Made by a program: the position numbers and the translations under genes. Below, in pieces: positions 25,656 through 34,516 of a stretch of DNA of 64,000 nucleotides. Source of the stretch: Haloferax marinisediminis (GTDB lineage: Archaea; Halobacteriota; Halobacteria; Halobacteriales; Haloferacaceae); NCBI RefSeq assembly GCF_009674585.1, contig NZ_WKJP01000001.1:930001-994000 (forward strand), read 5' to 3'. Numbering within the stretch: the stretch's first letter is position 1; the number at the start of each line of letters is the position of its first letter. A model generated the notes under the pieces. That model saw only the letters and a program-made list of their open reading frames with translations. It made no database searches and was not told the origin of the DNA.

Positions 25656-26129
25656 ATGTACCGGTCCGGTTCCTTCGTTGCACAGCACATCTCGCCAGTC
25701 ACCGACGAGCAGATTCAGCCAAACGGCGTCGACCTGACGCTCGAATCCGTCCTCGAACAGGTCGAACCCGGGCGCCTCGGACGTGAGGGAAAGACCATCG
25801 GTGAACGGCGTGCGCTCGATTTCGCCGACCCAGACACCGAGACGTACCGCCTCGAACCCGGCGGCTACGTTCTCCAGTACGCCGAGACGGTCCACATCCC
25901 CGAAGAGCACGTCGGCTTCATCTACCCACGGTCGTCGCTGATGCGGAACTCCTGTATGCTCAACACGGCCGTCTGGGACGCCGGATACGAAGGGAAAGGC
26001 GAAGGGCTGTTACAGGTCCACCACCCAATCGAACTCGAACGCGGCGCTCGCGTCGCCCAAATCGTCCTCACAGAGGCGTCCCACGATGGGACCTACGACG
26101 GGAGCTATCAGGGCGAACGAACCGAGTAG
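25656..26129 (+). CDS. dUTPase / dCTP deaminase family protein
   Basis: A 157-residue trimeric-nucleotidase family protein. Signatures: QPNGVDLTLE, GFIYPRSSLMRNSCMLNTAV, DAGYEGKGEG and VAQIVL. The DAGYEG motif is shared by dUTPase and dCTP deaminase; haloarchaeal orthologues are commonly annotated as deoxyuridine triphosphate nucleotidohydrolase, but deamination of dCTP cannot be excluded from sequence. The ATG at 25656 is preferred because the family fold starts there. It diverges from acn. Its role is to keep dUTP out of DNA and to supply dUMP. Confidence 0.85.
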   Translation: MYRSGSFVAQHISPVTDEQIQPNGVDLTLESVLEQVEPGRLGREGKTIGERRALDFADPDTETYRLEPGGYVLQYAETVHIPEEHVGFIYPRSSLMRNSCMLNTAVWDAGYEGKGEGLLQVHHPIELERGARVAQIVLTEASHDGTYDGSYQGERTE

Positions 26130-26562
26130 TCGGCACCCGAGTCGAACGGGTACTGCACCCTGTTTCTCTCACCGTTTGGACCGACACGAACCGACGACTG
26201 TCGTAGAAGATACCAGATTAATACCTACCTGTCTATTTCGGTGACGTTCTCGGCGACGACGAATTTGTTTCAAGTGTTTGGCCGACCTACTATTCCTCTG
26301 CGGAGGCGAAATAAACGGGACGAACGAGGGGCGAACCCGTGATTACCTACCTCCGCAACTTCCTTCCGACCCAATTTTTTGTGAGTGGAGACGCCGGCCC
26401 GAGTGACCTGTGTGTACTCTCACGTGGGGTGCGTGTACTCTCACGCAGACATATCGTGTGGTGGGGCGTTTCTGTATCGTTTAAAGAGTCTTCGAGTGAG
26501 GCACTCGTGTTCTCTGACCCAAAGGCACATTTACGCACGTACCTAAATGCGTCTAATTACTG
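26130..26562. other. 433-nt AT-richer intergenic region upstream of panB
   Basis: No convincing gene is seen. It holds a 13-nt direct repeat (listed separately), GTTTAAAG near 26478 and CATTTAC near 26528; the last is about 32 nt before the panB ATG and is the likeliest TATA element. The length of this upstream region suggests layered control of the PAN ATPase gene. Confidence 0.6.
26412..26445. repeat. 13-nt direct repeat spaced 21 nt, upstream of panB
   Basis: GTGTACTCTCACG occurs exactly at 26412-26424 and 26433-26445. The start-to-start distance of 21 nt is two turns of the helix, so a dimeric or cooperative regulator could bind both copies on one face. They lie about 120-150 nt upstream of panB. 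Confidence 0.7.
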
Positions 26563-27801
26563 ATGTCACGGAGTCCATCTCTCCCAGAACGCCCTCATCT
26601 CGATCTGGACCCCGACATGTCGGATGCAGAGCGTCTCTCTGCGCTCCGTCAGCACGTCGAGCGTATGATCGAGGTCAACAGGCAACTCGACCAGCGTCTC
26701 CAGTCTGCGGACGACCGGCACGCTGAGTTGGTCGAGGAAGTCGAACAGATGAAAGCACGCAACGAGGCGCTGAAGACGGCCTCGTACTACATCGCCACCG
26801 TCGAAGAACTGACCGACGACGGCGTCATCATCAAACAACACGGCAACAATCAGGAGGTGTTGACTGACTTCGCACCCAACGTCGACCACTCCGAGATTCA
26901 ACCTGGTGACCGTGTCGCCATCAACGACTCCTTTGCCGTCCAGACGCTTCTCGACGACGAGACCGACGCGCGGGCGCAGGCGATGGAAGTCGTGGAGTCG
27001 CCAACCGTCACCTACGACGACATCGGCGGCATCGACGAACAGGTCCGTGAGGTCCGCGAGGCGGTCGAACAACCACTCGAAAACCCCGAGATGTTCGAGA
27101 AGGTCGGCATCGACCCACCGTCTGGCGTGCTCCTCTACGGCCCGCCGGGCACCGGGAAGACGATGCTGGCGAAGGCCGTCGCCAACGAGACGAACGCCTC
27201 GTTCATCAAGATGGCCGGGTCTGAACTCGTCCAGAAGTTCATCGGCGAGGGTGCACGCCTCGTCCGCGACCTGTTCAAACTCGCGGCCGAACGCGAACCC
27301 GTCGTCATCTTCATCGACGAAATCGACGCCGTCGCGTCCAAGCGCACTGACTCGAAGACCTCCGGCGACGCCGAGGTCCAGCGGACGATGATGCAACTGC
27401 TCTCGGAGATGGACGGCTTCGACGACCGCGGCGAGATTCGCATCATCGCGGCGACCAACCGCTTCGACATGCTCGACGAGGCCATCCTCCGTCCCGGCCG
27501 ATTCGACCGCCTCATCGAGGTGCCCAAACCGGCAGTCGAGGGTCGTCGCCGTATCCTCGACATCCACACCCGCGACATGAACGTCGCCGACGACGTGGAC
27601 CTCGACTCACTCGCGGAGGAACTCGACGACTACTCCGGTGCCGACATCGCCTCGCTCACGACGGAAGCGGGGATGTTCGCCATCCGTGACGAACGGACCG
27701 AGGTCACCGGCGCTGACTTCGAAGCGGCCCACGAGAAGCTCTCGAACGTCGAGGAGTCCGGAACCGGCCCCATCTCCGGATTCACCGACTACCAGTACTG
27801 A
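26563..27801 (+). CDS. panB: Proteasome-activating nucleotidase (PAN-B type)
   Basis: A 412-residue AAA ATPase that unfolds substrates for the 20S proteasome. N-terminal coiled coil (about 20-75), OB domain (75-130), then Walker A GPPGTGKT (about 193-200), Walker B VVIFIDEIDAV, second region of homology ATNRFDMLDEAILRPGRFDR. Haloarchaea carry two PAN genes; by remembered gene order beside the arginine decarboxylase this is the second (panB/pan2). The C-terminus ends Asp-Tyr-Gln-Tyr, not a strict HbYX motif. The symbol is inferred; the PAN identity is firm. Confidence 0.93.
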   Translation: MSRSPSLPERPHLDLDPDMSDAERLSALRQHVERMIEVNRQLDQRLQSADDRHAELVEEVEQMKARNEALKTASYYIATVEELTDDGVIIKQHGNNQEVLTDFAPNVDHSEIQPGDRVAINDSFAVQTLLDDETDARAQAMEVVESPTVTYDDIGGIDEQVREVREAVEQPLENPEMFEKVGIDPPSGVLLYGPPGTGKTMLAKAVANETNASFIKMAGSELVQKFIGEGARLVRDLFKLAAEREPVVIFIDEIDAVASKRTDSKTSGDAEVQRTMMQLLSEMDGFDDRGEIRIIAATNRFDMLDEAILRPGRFDRLIEVPKPAVEGRRRILDIHTRDMNVADDVDLDSLAEELDDYSGADIASLTTEAGMFAIRDERTEVTGADFEAAHEKLSNVEESGTGPISGFTDYQY

Positions 27802-27906
27802 CCGACTGCCCGTTACTGACCGGCAGTCTGTGCGGCGAACGGGCTCACGCCCGTTCCATCCGCGGCCTTTCGTAACCCCCTTTGTAGCCCACGCTCTCGT
27901 TCAGTC

Positions 27907-28380
27907 ATGAGCACGATTCGCGTCGTCCGCGGGGTCGGCACCGCCCCGACGGAGATGGCGTCGTACGACGCCGCCCTCGCTGCCGCTAATATTCACAACT
28001 ACAATCTCGTCGCCGTCTCGTCGGTCGTCCCTGCGGACGCGACGGTCGAAACAGTCGACGTGGCTCCTGACCTCGGACCCGCTGGTAACCGGTTGACAGT
28101 CGTGCAAGCCCGTGAGACGACGTCGACGCCGGGTGAACACATCGTCGCCGGTCTCGGATGGAGCACCGGTCCCGGTGCGGGGCTGTTCTACGAGGCGTCC
28201 GGAACCGACGATGACGACGTTCGTCGGGCAATCCTCGCAGGACTCGACGCCGGTCGAGACCTCCGCGACTGGGAGTTCGACGACGAACAGGTCGCACTCA
28301 CCGCAGCGGAACACGAAGGCGAGGGGTACACCACCGTCATCACCGTTGCCGCGTACGGCCAGAGCGAATCTATCTTCTGA
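27907..28380 (+). CDS. pdaD: Pyruvoyl-dependent arginine decarboxylase
   Basis: A 157-residue proenzyme that cleaves itself to create a pyruvoyl cofactor and then converts arginine to agmatine. The cleavage site is the Ser pair in LVAVSSVVP; the family phrases EMASYDAALAAANIHNYNL and EGYTTVITVAAYG are intact. Agmatine is needed in archaea for polyamines and for agmatidine in tRNA-Ile2. It follows panB by 105 nt. Confidence 0.92.
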   Translation: MSTIRVVRGVGTAPTEMASYDAALAAANIHNYNLVAVSSVVPADATVETVDVAPDLGPAGNRLTVVQARETTSTPGEHIVAGLGWSTGPGAGLFYEASGTDDDDVRRAILAGLDAGRDLRDWEFDDEQVALTAAEHEGEGYTTVITVAAYGQSESIF

Positions 28381-28488
28381 GTAGATACCAACGGCGTACT
28401 GACTACGTATCTGTTCCACACCAACTGCGTACCGTCTGCGAACTTTGTTGACCGACGCACTCATCACCCGGTGTGGTAATGTCCCACT

Positions 28489-29373
28489 ATGGGGGTACCA
28501 CTGTTCGACCTGTCTGCACGGCGCATCGCGATTATCTATGCCGTCTTCGGGGTCCTGTGGTTCACCGCAAGTGACCTCGTGGTCGAACGACTCCCGAACC
28601 ATCTTCTCTACCAGACGGCGACGGGATGGGTGTTCGTCTTCGTGTCTGCGGGACTCGTCTACACCCTCGTCGAGCAGAGTCACGTCGAACTCACCCGTGC
28701 GTCGTCACGACTCGAATCGACCAACGCGCACGCGAGCGTCCTCCATCGCATCCTCAGACACGACATCAGGAACGCCTGTACGGCGATATTGGGATATGCC
28801 GAACTCGTCGAACCACGTTCGGGCACGCACTGTGGCACCGACCCAGTCGTGGCGATTCGAAAGCGAGCGAATCGACTGGTCGAAGTGAGTGAGGAAGTGT
28901 CCTTGCTTCGGTCTGTCGAGCAGGCCGAAGGGAGTACCGTCGAAGTCAACCTCTCCTGTGCTGTTTCCGACGCCGTCGACGACATTCGACTGGAGTATCC
29001 GTCGGTGTCCATCTCGGTTTCGGCGCCACCAGAACTCTCTGTAACGGTCCACCCCGCGTTACCACGAAGCATCACAGAACTGCTCGACAATGCAGTCGTC
29101 CACGCAGACTGCGAGTCGCCAACCGTCGGAGTGACGGTGCGCCAAGTCGGGGATGTGGCCAGCGTGGCCGTCACAGACGACGGCCCGGGGATTCCGGAAA
29201 TCGACCGCAAAGCACTGGTCTCGGGCGCAGAAACCCCGCTCAGACATACGACTGGCGTCGGACTCTGGTTGGTTCGTTCCATCGTCGAAGCGTCCGGTGG
29301 GTCGGTCGACATCCAGCGTCTGTCGTCGAAGGGAACGTCAGTCGTCCTGTACGTCCCCGTAACTGGTACGTAG
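28489..29373 (+). CDS. Membrane sensor histidine kinase
   Basis: A 294-residue kinase with two N-terminal membrane helices (about 12-30 and 42-62) and almost no external loop. The phosphoacceptor is His91 in ILRHDIRNACTAILGY. The ATP-binding domain has LLDNAVVHA (N box), DDGPGIP (G1) and TGVGLWLVRSIVEASGG (G2). The short external part suggests sensing within or at the membrane. No response regulator is adjacent, typical of haloarchaeal orphan kinases. Confidence 0.92.
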   Translation: MGVPLFDLSARRIAIIYAVFGVLWFTASDLVVERLPNHLLYQTATGWVFVFVSAGLVYTLVEQSHVELTRASSRLESTNAHASVLHRILRHDIRNACTAILGYAELVEPRSGTHCGTDPVVAIRKRANRLVEVSEEVSLLRSVEQAEGSTVEVNLSCAVSDAVDDIRLEYPSVSISVSAPPELSVTVHPALPRSITELLDNAVVHADCESPTVGVTVRQVGDVASVAVTDDGPGIPEIDRKALVSGAETPLRHTTGVGLWLVRSIVEASGGSVDIQRLSSKGTSVVLYVPVTGT

Positions 29374-29461
29374 CTTCAGTCCCCCTCGAATTTCGACACA
29401 CCGGTGACAATCACGACTGACGACGCCTTTTTACACGTCCTCCCCGTATCTCAGGCGACTG

Positions 29462-29845
29462 ATGAACGGGAACAACCCATATGCGGGCGCTCCCGGCGTA
29501 ACTGGTGCCGGTCAACCATCGCAGGGCCACGAACTGACGGTCGAACAGATGGACTCGCTCCGGCGAGTCGTCGCCGGCATCGTTTCTCAAACAGAATCGT
29601 ACCTTCCCGAGGGCTTCGCCGTCGGGTCGGAACTCTCGACCGGACCGAACGGTCCGCTGGCGACTGTCGCGGTTCACCCGCCTGTCGGCCACCCCGTCAG
29701 CGCTGGCTTTTCGCCAGACGCCGACGAACTCGACGCGGGCCTCACCGACGAGGACCGTGACGAAGTCGCTCGTGGCCTCGCCGCCAGCGCGGCGTTTCAG
29801 GTGATGAGCGCCGTCGGTGACGACATCACACCCGCCGCCCGCTAA
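29462..29845 (+). CDS. Uncharacterised haloarchaeal protein (DUF5811-like)
   Basis: A 127-residue acidic soluble protein: a Gly/Pro/Asn-rich N-terminus (about 1-22), then one compact domain (LTVEQMDSLRRVVAGIVSQT, DEVARGLAASAAFQVMSAVG). It resembles a haloarchaeal family I recall as DUF5811. T-rich sequence at 29431-29435 about 28 nt before the ATG could be the TATA element. Nothing in the sequence shows a function. Confidence 0.78.
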   Translation: MNGNNPYAGAPGVTGAGQPSQGHELTVEQMDSLRRVVAGIVSQTESYLPEGFAVGSELSTGPNGPLATVAVHPPVGHPVSAGFSPDADELDAGLTDEDRDEVARGLAASAAFQVMSAVGDDITPAAR

Positions 29846-29848
29846 CAC

Positions 29849-29880
29849 ACGCGTCGAACGCGTCGTCATATTCCATTTTT
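29849..29880 (+). terminator. Hairpin plus T-run after the gene at 29462-29845
   Basis: ACGCGT-CGA-ACGCGT (29849-29863) can form a 6-bp hairpin; five Ts follow at 29876-29880. It begins 3 nt after the stop codon, a reasonable transcription terminator. Confidence 0.5.
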
Positions 29881-29982
29881 CACGGCTGCACCCCGAGCGA
29901 ACGCCCACGTCGTCCCTGCGTTCGACCCTCGCCGTGTCAAAATCGCAACAATGCACTTCACCGACCAGTGCGTACTGAGGGT

Positions 29983-30153
29983 ATGGTCTCTCTCACCGAC
30001 TATGCAGACGAGGTTGGCCCAACGACGATTATCATCGTCGGCTTCCTGTTGTTCATCTTCCCCGAACCTGCGACGTCAGCCATCGGTGCGGGGTTGATGT
30101 TGTTCGGAGTCGCCTACTGGTTCTGGGAGTGGAACCGGCCGAATACGAACTGA
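29983..30153 (+). CDS. Small membrane protein
   Basis: A 56-residue protein from ATG 29983 with two hydrophobic segments (about 12-27, TTIIIVGFLLFIF, and 33-48, AIGAGLMLFGVAYWF) and a short polar tail. Such hairpin membrane proteins are common in haloarchaea. It converges on the gene at 30170-30514, 16 nt apart. Confidence 0.65.
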   Translation: MVSLTDYADEVGPTTIIIVGFLLFIFPEPATSAIGAGLMLFGVAYWFWEWNRPNTN

Positions 30154-30169
30154 CCGGTCGGCACCGAAA

Positions 30170-30514
30170 TTAGATGCCACGGCGACGGCGACGCTGGTCG
30201 CTGTCGTCACGTGGGGTGTCGAGAGCGCCGAACGAGGCGTCACCTGCGTTGAACGGGGCGTCGACCGCGGCGACAGAAACCTCGGTGGCCGTGGATTCTG
30301 TGTTGGCGGGGCTCGTCGGCGATACGACGAAGAGCCCGTACGCGAGGACCGAGACAGAGACGAGGCCACCGATTGCGACGACGGATGAAACCGGGAGCTC
30401 TGTGAGCGTCCCGACGGCGAGGCCGAGGAACAACGGAAGTGGGAGCGTCGCCAGAATGAAGTCGTATCGAGAGGCGTCCGAGACGATGCTGTCGCTGAAT
30501 GTTCGTGTGCGCAT
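30170..30514 (-). CDS. Two-helix membrane protein with basic tail
   Basis: A 114-residue protein with hydrophobic segments at about residues 18-36 (FILATLPLPLFLGLAVGTL) and 42-64 (SSVVAIGGLVSVSVLAYGLF), an Ala/Ser-rich stretch and a terminal run of five arginines. I do not recognise a characterised family. It is transcribed away from IF-2 and converges on a small membrane-protein gene. Confidence 0.72.
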   Translation of the reverse strand: MRTRTFSDSIVSDASRYDFILATLPLPLFLGLAVGTLTELPVSSVVAIGGLVSVSVLAYGLFVVSPTSPANTESTATEVSVAAVDAPFNAGDASFGALDTPRDDSDQRRRRRGI

Positions 30515-30605
30515 TATACCACCAATTCGTGAATAACTCGGTTAGAATACTAATTCGTTGCGGTAATCACGTCAATTACCCAACGATAAACCAGAAGACG
30601 GGAGC

Positions 30606-32408
30606 TTACTTGCCCCAGAAGGGGTCCCGACGGCGGTGCTTGTCGAGATAGCCGGAGAGCGCTTCGAGTTCGTCGACAGGAATGTCGTCACGGAGTTCCT
30701 GTTCGAGAATCTTCGCGTGCTTCTCGGGAAGTTCTATCCAGAGTTCGTCGCCTTCGTCGATTTGGCGGCCGACGGTGGGCCCGTCGATGGCGATGCTGAC
30801 GCGTGACCCGGCCCGGGCGCTCGACACGTCTTCACCGTTCTCCTGAATCCCCGAGAGTTGGCCGACGCGCTTCGGCTCGTTGCCTTCCCACTTCACGACG
30901 TTCATGTTGTTCTTGATGGTCCCGGACATGATTTCGACGCCGACGACAGCAGGGTTGGACTGCCGGAACGTGTGGTCCTGAAGAATCTGGAAGCGACACG
31001 GGCGGACGATTTTGTCGAGAATCGTCTCCTGCTGGGCGCGCTTCATCTCGTCGACGAACTCCTCGTACTCGTCGATGAGTTGGTAGATGACGTCGTCTTC
31101 GAACAGTTTGACGTCGTTCTTGTCGAGTTCGTCTTCGGCGTTCGAGAGCACGTCCACGTTGAAGCCGAGGATGACCTTGTGTTCGGGTTCGCGGGCCGTC
31201 GAGGCGACGGCGACGTCACGCGGGGCGATATCGCCGACTTCGGCGCGGAGGATAGGGACTTCGGCCTCTTGCAGTGCGTTCGCCATGGCTTCGAGACTGC
31301 CGAGGGTGTCGGCTTTGACGACGACGCCCTCTTCTTCGGTGGTGACTTCGATATCCGCGAGTTCGGCTTCGACTTCGCGGATGACCTCGTCTACGTCGCG
31401 GTCACCGACGACACGAACTGGTGCGCCGGCCATCGCGCCTTCGAGGTCCGGCGCGGCGATTTTGACACCGGCCGCGGCGCGGACTTCGTCGACCTTGTCG
31501 AACCGCTTTTCGGTGCGAATCTCGGCGTTCGGGCGGGGTTGGAGGAGTGCGCGGACCTCGGTCACGATGGGTTCGTTCGCACCGCCGACGACGATGGTGT
31601 CGCCCGCGTGAATCGTCCCGTCGTAGAGGACCACGTCGAGGGTGGCACCGAAGCCACGTTCCTCTTTGACTTCGAGGACGGTCCCGTAGCCGGGGCCGGC
31701 CACGTCGATGGCCATCTCGTCTTTCATGTACCGCTGCGAGAGGCCCATGAGGACGCCGAGCAGGTCCGGAATCCCCTCGCCAGTCAGTGCGGAGACGGGG
31801 ACGACACCGATGTTCTTCTGGAAGTTCTGGACGCGCCAGTAGAAGTCCGACGAGAAGCCCTTGTCGGAGAGTTCACCGATGAGTTGGTAGAGGCTCTCGT
31901 CGAGTTTGGACTTCGCGCGCTTGGACTGCTTCTCCAGCGACTTCTGGATTGGTTCACCCTGTTGTGGGTTCCATCCCGGTGTCGTGTCCACCTTGTTGGC
32001 GGCCACGATGAACGGCGTTCCCGTTCGTTTGAGGATGTCGATGGCTTCCTCGGTCTGTGGCTGGAAGCCGTCGTTTACGTCGACCACGAGGATTGCGATG
32101 TCGGCGAGCGCACCACCGCGAGAGCGGAGGGTACTGAACGAGTGGTGGCCCGGCGTGTCGATGAAGAGCAGTCCCGGCAGGTCGAAGTCGTCTGGGTTGA
32201 CGAGGGCACCGGCCATCTGCGAGACGGTCTCTAAGGGGACCGCGGTTGCGCCGATGTGCTGGGTGATGGCACCTGCCTCACCGTCGCTGACAGCGGACCC
32301 GCGAACCTTGTCGAGAAGACTAGTCTTCCCGTGGTCGACGTGGCCGAGAACGGCCACGATGGGTGTGCGAAGCGTATCGGATTGTGATGTCGAATCAGTG
32401 TCGGACAT
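30606..32408 (-). CDS. infB: Translation initiation factor IF-2 / aIF5B
   Basis: A 600-residue GTPase that joins ribosomal subunits at initiation. G1 GHVDHGKTS, G3 DTPGHHSF, G4 NKVD and the G5 region are present, followed by the two beta-barrel domains and the aIF5B-specific C-terminus (LPEKHAKILEQEL, LDKHRRRDPFWGK). It is full length and carries no intein, which many archaeal infB genes do. A nested palindrome lies about 65-95 nt upstream. Confidence 0.96.
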   Translation of the reverse strand: MSDTDSTSQSDTLRTPIVAVLGHVDHGKTSLLDKVRGSAVSDGEAGAITQHIGATAVPLETVSQMAGALVNPDDFDLPGLLFIDTPGHHSFSTLRSRGGALADIAILVVDVNDGFQPQTEEAIDILKRTGTPFIVAANKVDTTPGWNPQQGEPIQKSLEKQSKRAKSKLDESLYQLIGELSDKGFSSDFYWRVQNFQKNIGVVPVSALTGEGIPDLLGVLMGLSQRYMKDEMAIDVAGPGYGTVLEVKEERGFGATLDVVLYDGTIHAGDTIVVGGANEPIVTEVRALLQPRPNAEIRTEKRFDKVDEVRAAAGVKIAAPDLEGAMAGAPVRVVGDRDVDEVIREVEAELADIEVTTEEEGVVVKADTLGSLEAMANALQEAEVPILRAEVGDIAPRDVAVASTAREPEHKVILGFNVDVLSNAEDELDKNDVKLFEDDVIYQLIDEYEEFVDEMKRAQQETILDKIVRPCRFQILQDHTFRQSNPAVVGVEIMSGTIKNNMNVVKWEGNEPKRVGQLSGIQENGEDVSSARAGSRVSIAIDGPTVGRQIDEGDELWIELPEKHAKILEQELRDDIPVDELEALSGYLDKHRRRDPFWGK

Positions 32409-32471
32409 GGAGAATCGCCCCGGAGAAGGTTACTTACCCGATTCGAGTCGGTGACTCCAGTTAAGTCCATC

Positions 32472-32501
32472 GTCACGTGTGCATGCACTGGATTACGTGA
32501 C
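32472..32501. promoter_or_regulatory. Nested palindrome upstream of infB
   Basis: GTCACGT (32472-32478) and ACGTGAC (32495-32501) are a perfect 7-nt inverted repeat, and the interval contains the perfect 10-nt palindrome GTGCATGCAC (32479-32488). A TATA-like ACTTAACT (minus strand, about 32459-32466) lies just downstream toward the gene. The position next to the likely promoter element suggests an operator. Confidence 0.55.
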
Positions 32502-32599
32502 CGTCGCTTCGTGTCGACCGCAGAGACGACACCTCCAGCAAAAATGGAGTCTTTGGGTGTGTGGCGATGCAGAACTCGTCGAGGGAGTGAGCGGGCGAC

Positions 32600-34516
32600 C
32601 TACTCGACGACTTCGAACGGCAGCATCATCTCTTGGTCCTCGTGTTCGAGGATGTGACAGTGCCAGGCGAACCTGCCCGCGAATCCGGTGAAGTCGACCT
32701 TGACGCGTAACATCTCGTTCGGGTTGACGAGAACGGTGTCTTTTTTCACCGTATTGTTCGGCGTGGGTGGAGTCACAGCATCCGGCGTGATGTAGCTTTT
32801 CACGTCGGGCTTTTCGGGCTTCATGCCACCGTTTTCGAGATACTCGGCGTACGCGTTGATGTAGTCCTGTGCGTGTTGAGCGTAGGTATCTCCGGTTCCA
32901 TCGTTCCACGTGAACGACTCTCGCTCCAGCACCTCCATATCCACGAGGTGGAGGTGAATCGGGTGGGAGTCACCGGTCGTGTTGACGAACTCCCACGTCT
33001 CGGACGTGTTGAGTTCTGGGTCGACCACGGCGTCTTCGTCACTCCACAGCGACAGGTCGAGGAAGTGTGAGTCGTATTCGACTCCCTCTTCGACCTCTAG
33101 CGTCGCGCTGTCGAGCGAGAACGTCCGGGTTATGTCGGTGTCGGTGACCTCCGGCGTGAAGTCGTAGCGGTCGATTTTCTTTCCGATGACTTTCAGGAAC
33201 TGGTCGGAGGGGATGCTGTTGTCGGGCTCCGAGAGCGGCTTCGTGACCTTGATTTTCAGCATCTCACGCATGTCGACGTCGATACTGTCGTCGCCGCGTG
33301 GGACGAAGTCTTCGCCGGCGTACGGGATTCCCGTGCCGTTGTCGAGGATGAACTCCTCGCCTTCGAAGTCGCTGAAGTCGACGACGACGTCGGCCCGCTC
33401 TGCCCCCGAGAGGAGTAGCGACGGAACCATCCCGCCGGGGCCAACGGTGACCACGTCGTCGAGGAAGCCAAGGTCCACGCCGATCTGTTCCATCACTGGG
33501 GCGTCGTCGTAGGACTCGCTGTCTTCGTTGTAGAACTTCAGGTTGAACGTCCGGCCGTTCGACCCGTTGAGGAACCGGAAGCGGTACTTCCGGGGCTCGA
33601 CCTCGAGGCACGGGTAGGCCTTGCCGTTGACGACGGGCACGTCGCCCCAGAACTCTGCTTCGAACGAGTCGTCGGTTCCGTCTGGGTACTGCAGTTCTCC
33701 CCCGCTCGTGAAGGAGCGGTCCTGCAGGAGGATTGGTATCTCGTACTCGTCGCTCGGGAGGCTGTTTTCGACCGGGTCGCGGAGAAGGTAGAATCCGGCC
33801 AGTCCGGCATAGACGTTCAGGCGGGTGATGCCGAGGGCGTGGTCGTGGTACCACAGCGTCCCCGGTTCTTGTCTGTTCGGGTACTCTTTGGTCTGTTTGT
33901 AGGCGACGGGGCTGTCGGGAATCGCGGCGAAGTCGTCGGTGGTCTTTCCCTCGGGAGTCACCCACGCTTCGGAGTAGCCGTCGTCCTGTTCGGCCGCGAC
34001 GCCACCGTGCAGGTGAACGACGGTTCGAATCTCTGGCGCACCGTGGTCGGCCCCGTGCACTCGCTTGTCGACGCTCAGCAGGTGCTCCCCGCCGCGGGAG
34101 TTTCCTTGCCAGTCAGTTCCGAGTTCGTTCATCCACTTGACCGAGACAGGCCGGTCGGGACGCGCTTCGATCGTCGCAGCCGGGTAGGTCCCACCGTAGC
34201 CCCAGAGCGTGGTCGGCTTGTCTCCCATCGTGCTGGGGAGCACCTGCTGCTGGAACTCGGTCATCGATATCTCGTAGTGGTCGACACCACCCTTCCTGCT
34301 GTCGGGCGTCATCACGCCGGGCCGCGGGAGTGGGTCCTGCCACTTGTGACCGGTGAAGTCCAGCGGTGTTTGGGTCGCCTGAGCACGAGCACGTCTGACA
34401 CTCCACGGTAGGGTACTGAATAGACCCACCGCGGCTGCACCCTTCAGTACAGTCCGTCGGGAAAGGCCGGTCTTCCCGGCCGAGTCTTTCTGTTTCTGTG
34501 TAGTTTTGTTGTCCAT
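32600..34516 (-). CDS. Tat-exported multicopper oxidase (laccase-like)
   Basis: A 638-residue oxidase with a twin-arginine signal (SRRTVLKG, Arg20-Arg21) and hydrophobic segment ending near ARAQA. All four copper-binding motifs are visible: HLHGG, WYHDHALG, HPIHLHLV and HCHILEHEDQEM, giving the type 1 and the trinuclear centres. It should be a secreted, four-electron oxygen-reducing oxidase acting on phenolics, metal ions or similar; the close haloarchaeal comparator is the H. volcanii laccase LccA. The gene lies between infB and the PRC-barrel gene and is bordered by an AT-rich, repeat-bearing upstream region, which suggests a later insertion. Confidence 0.95.
   Translation of the reverse strand: MDNKTTQKQKDSAGKTGLSRRTVLKGAAAVGLFSTLPWSVRRARAQATQTPLDFTGHKWQDPLPRPGVMTPDSRKGGVDHYEISMTEFQQQVLPSTMGDKPTTLWGYGGTYPAATIEARPDRPVSVKWMNELGTDWQGNSRGGEHLLSVDKRVHGADHGAPEIRTVVHLHGGVAAEQDDGYSEAWVTPEGKTTDDFAAIPDSPVAYKQTKEYPNRQEPGTLWYHDHALGITRLNVYAGLAGFYLLRDPVENSLPSDEYEIPILLQDRSFTSGGELQYPDGTDDSFEAEFWGDVPVVNGKAYPCLEVEPRKYRFRFLNGSNGRTFNLKFYNEDSESYDDAPVMEQIGVDLGFLDDVVTVGPGGMVPSLLLSGAERADVVVDFSDFEGEEFILDNGTGIPYAGEDFVPRGDDSIDVDMREMLKIKVTKPLSEPDNSIPSDQFLKVIGKKIDRYDFTPEVTDTDITRTFSLDSATLEVEEGVEYDSHFLDLSLWSDEDAVVDPELNTSETWEFVNTTGDSHPIHLHLVDMEVLERESFTWNDGTGDTYAQHAQDYINAYAEYLENGGMKPEKPDVKSYITPDAVTPPTPNNTVKKDTVLVNPNEMLRVKVDFTGFAGRFAWHCHILEHEDQEMMLPFEVVE

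Noticed and set aside
30858-32234. 458-codon plus-strand frame opposite infB
   Set aside because: Antisense shadow of IF-2 with no recognisable domain.
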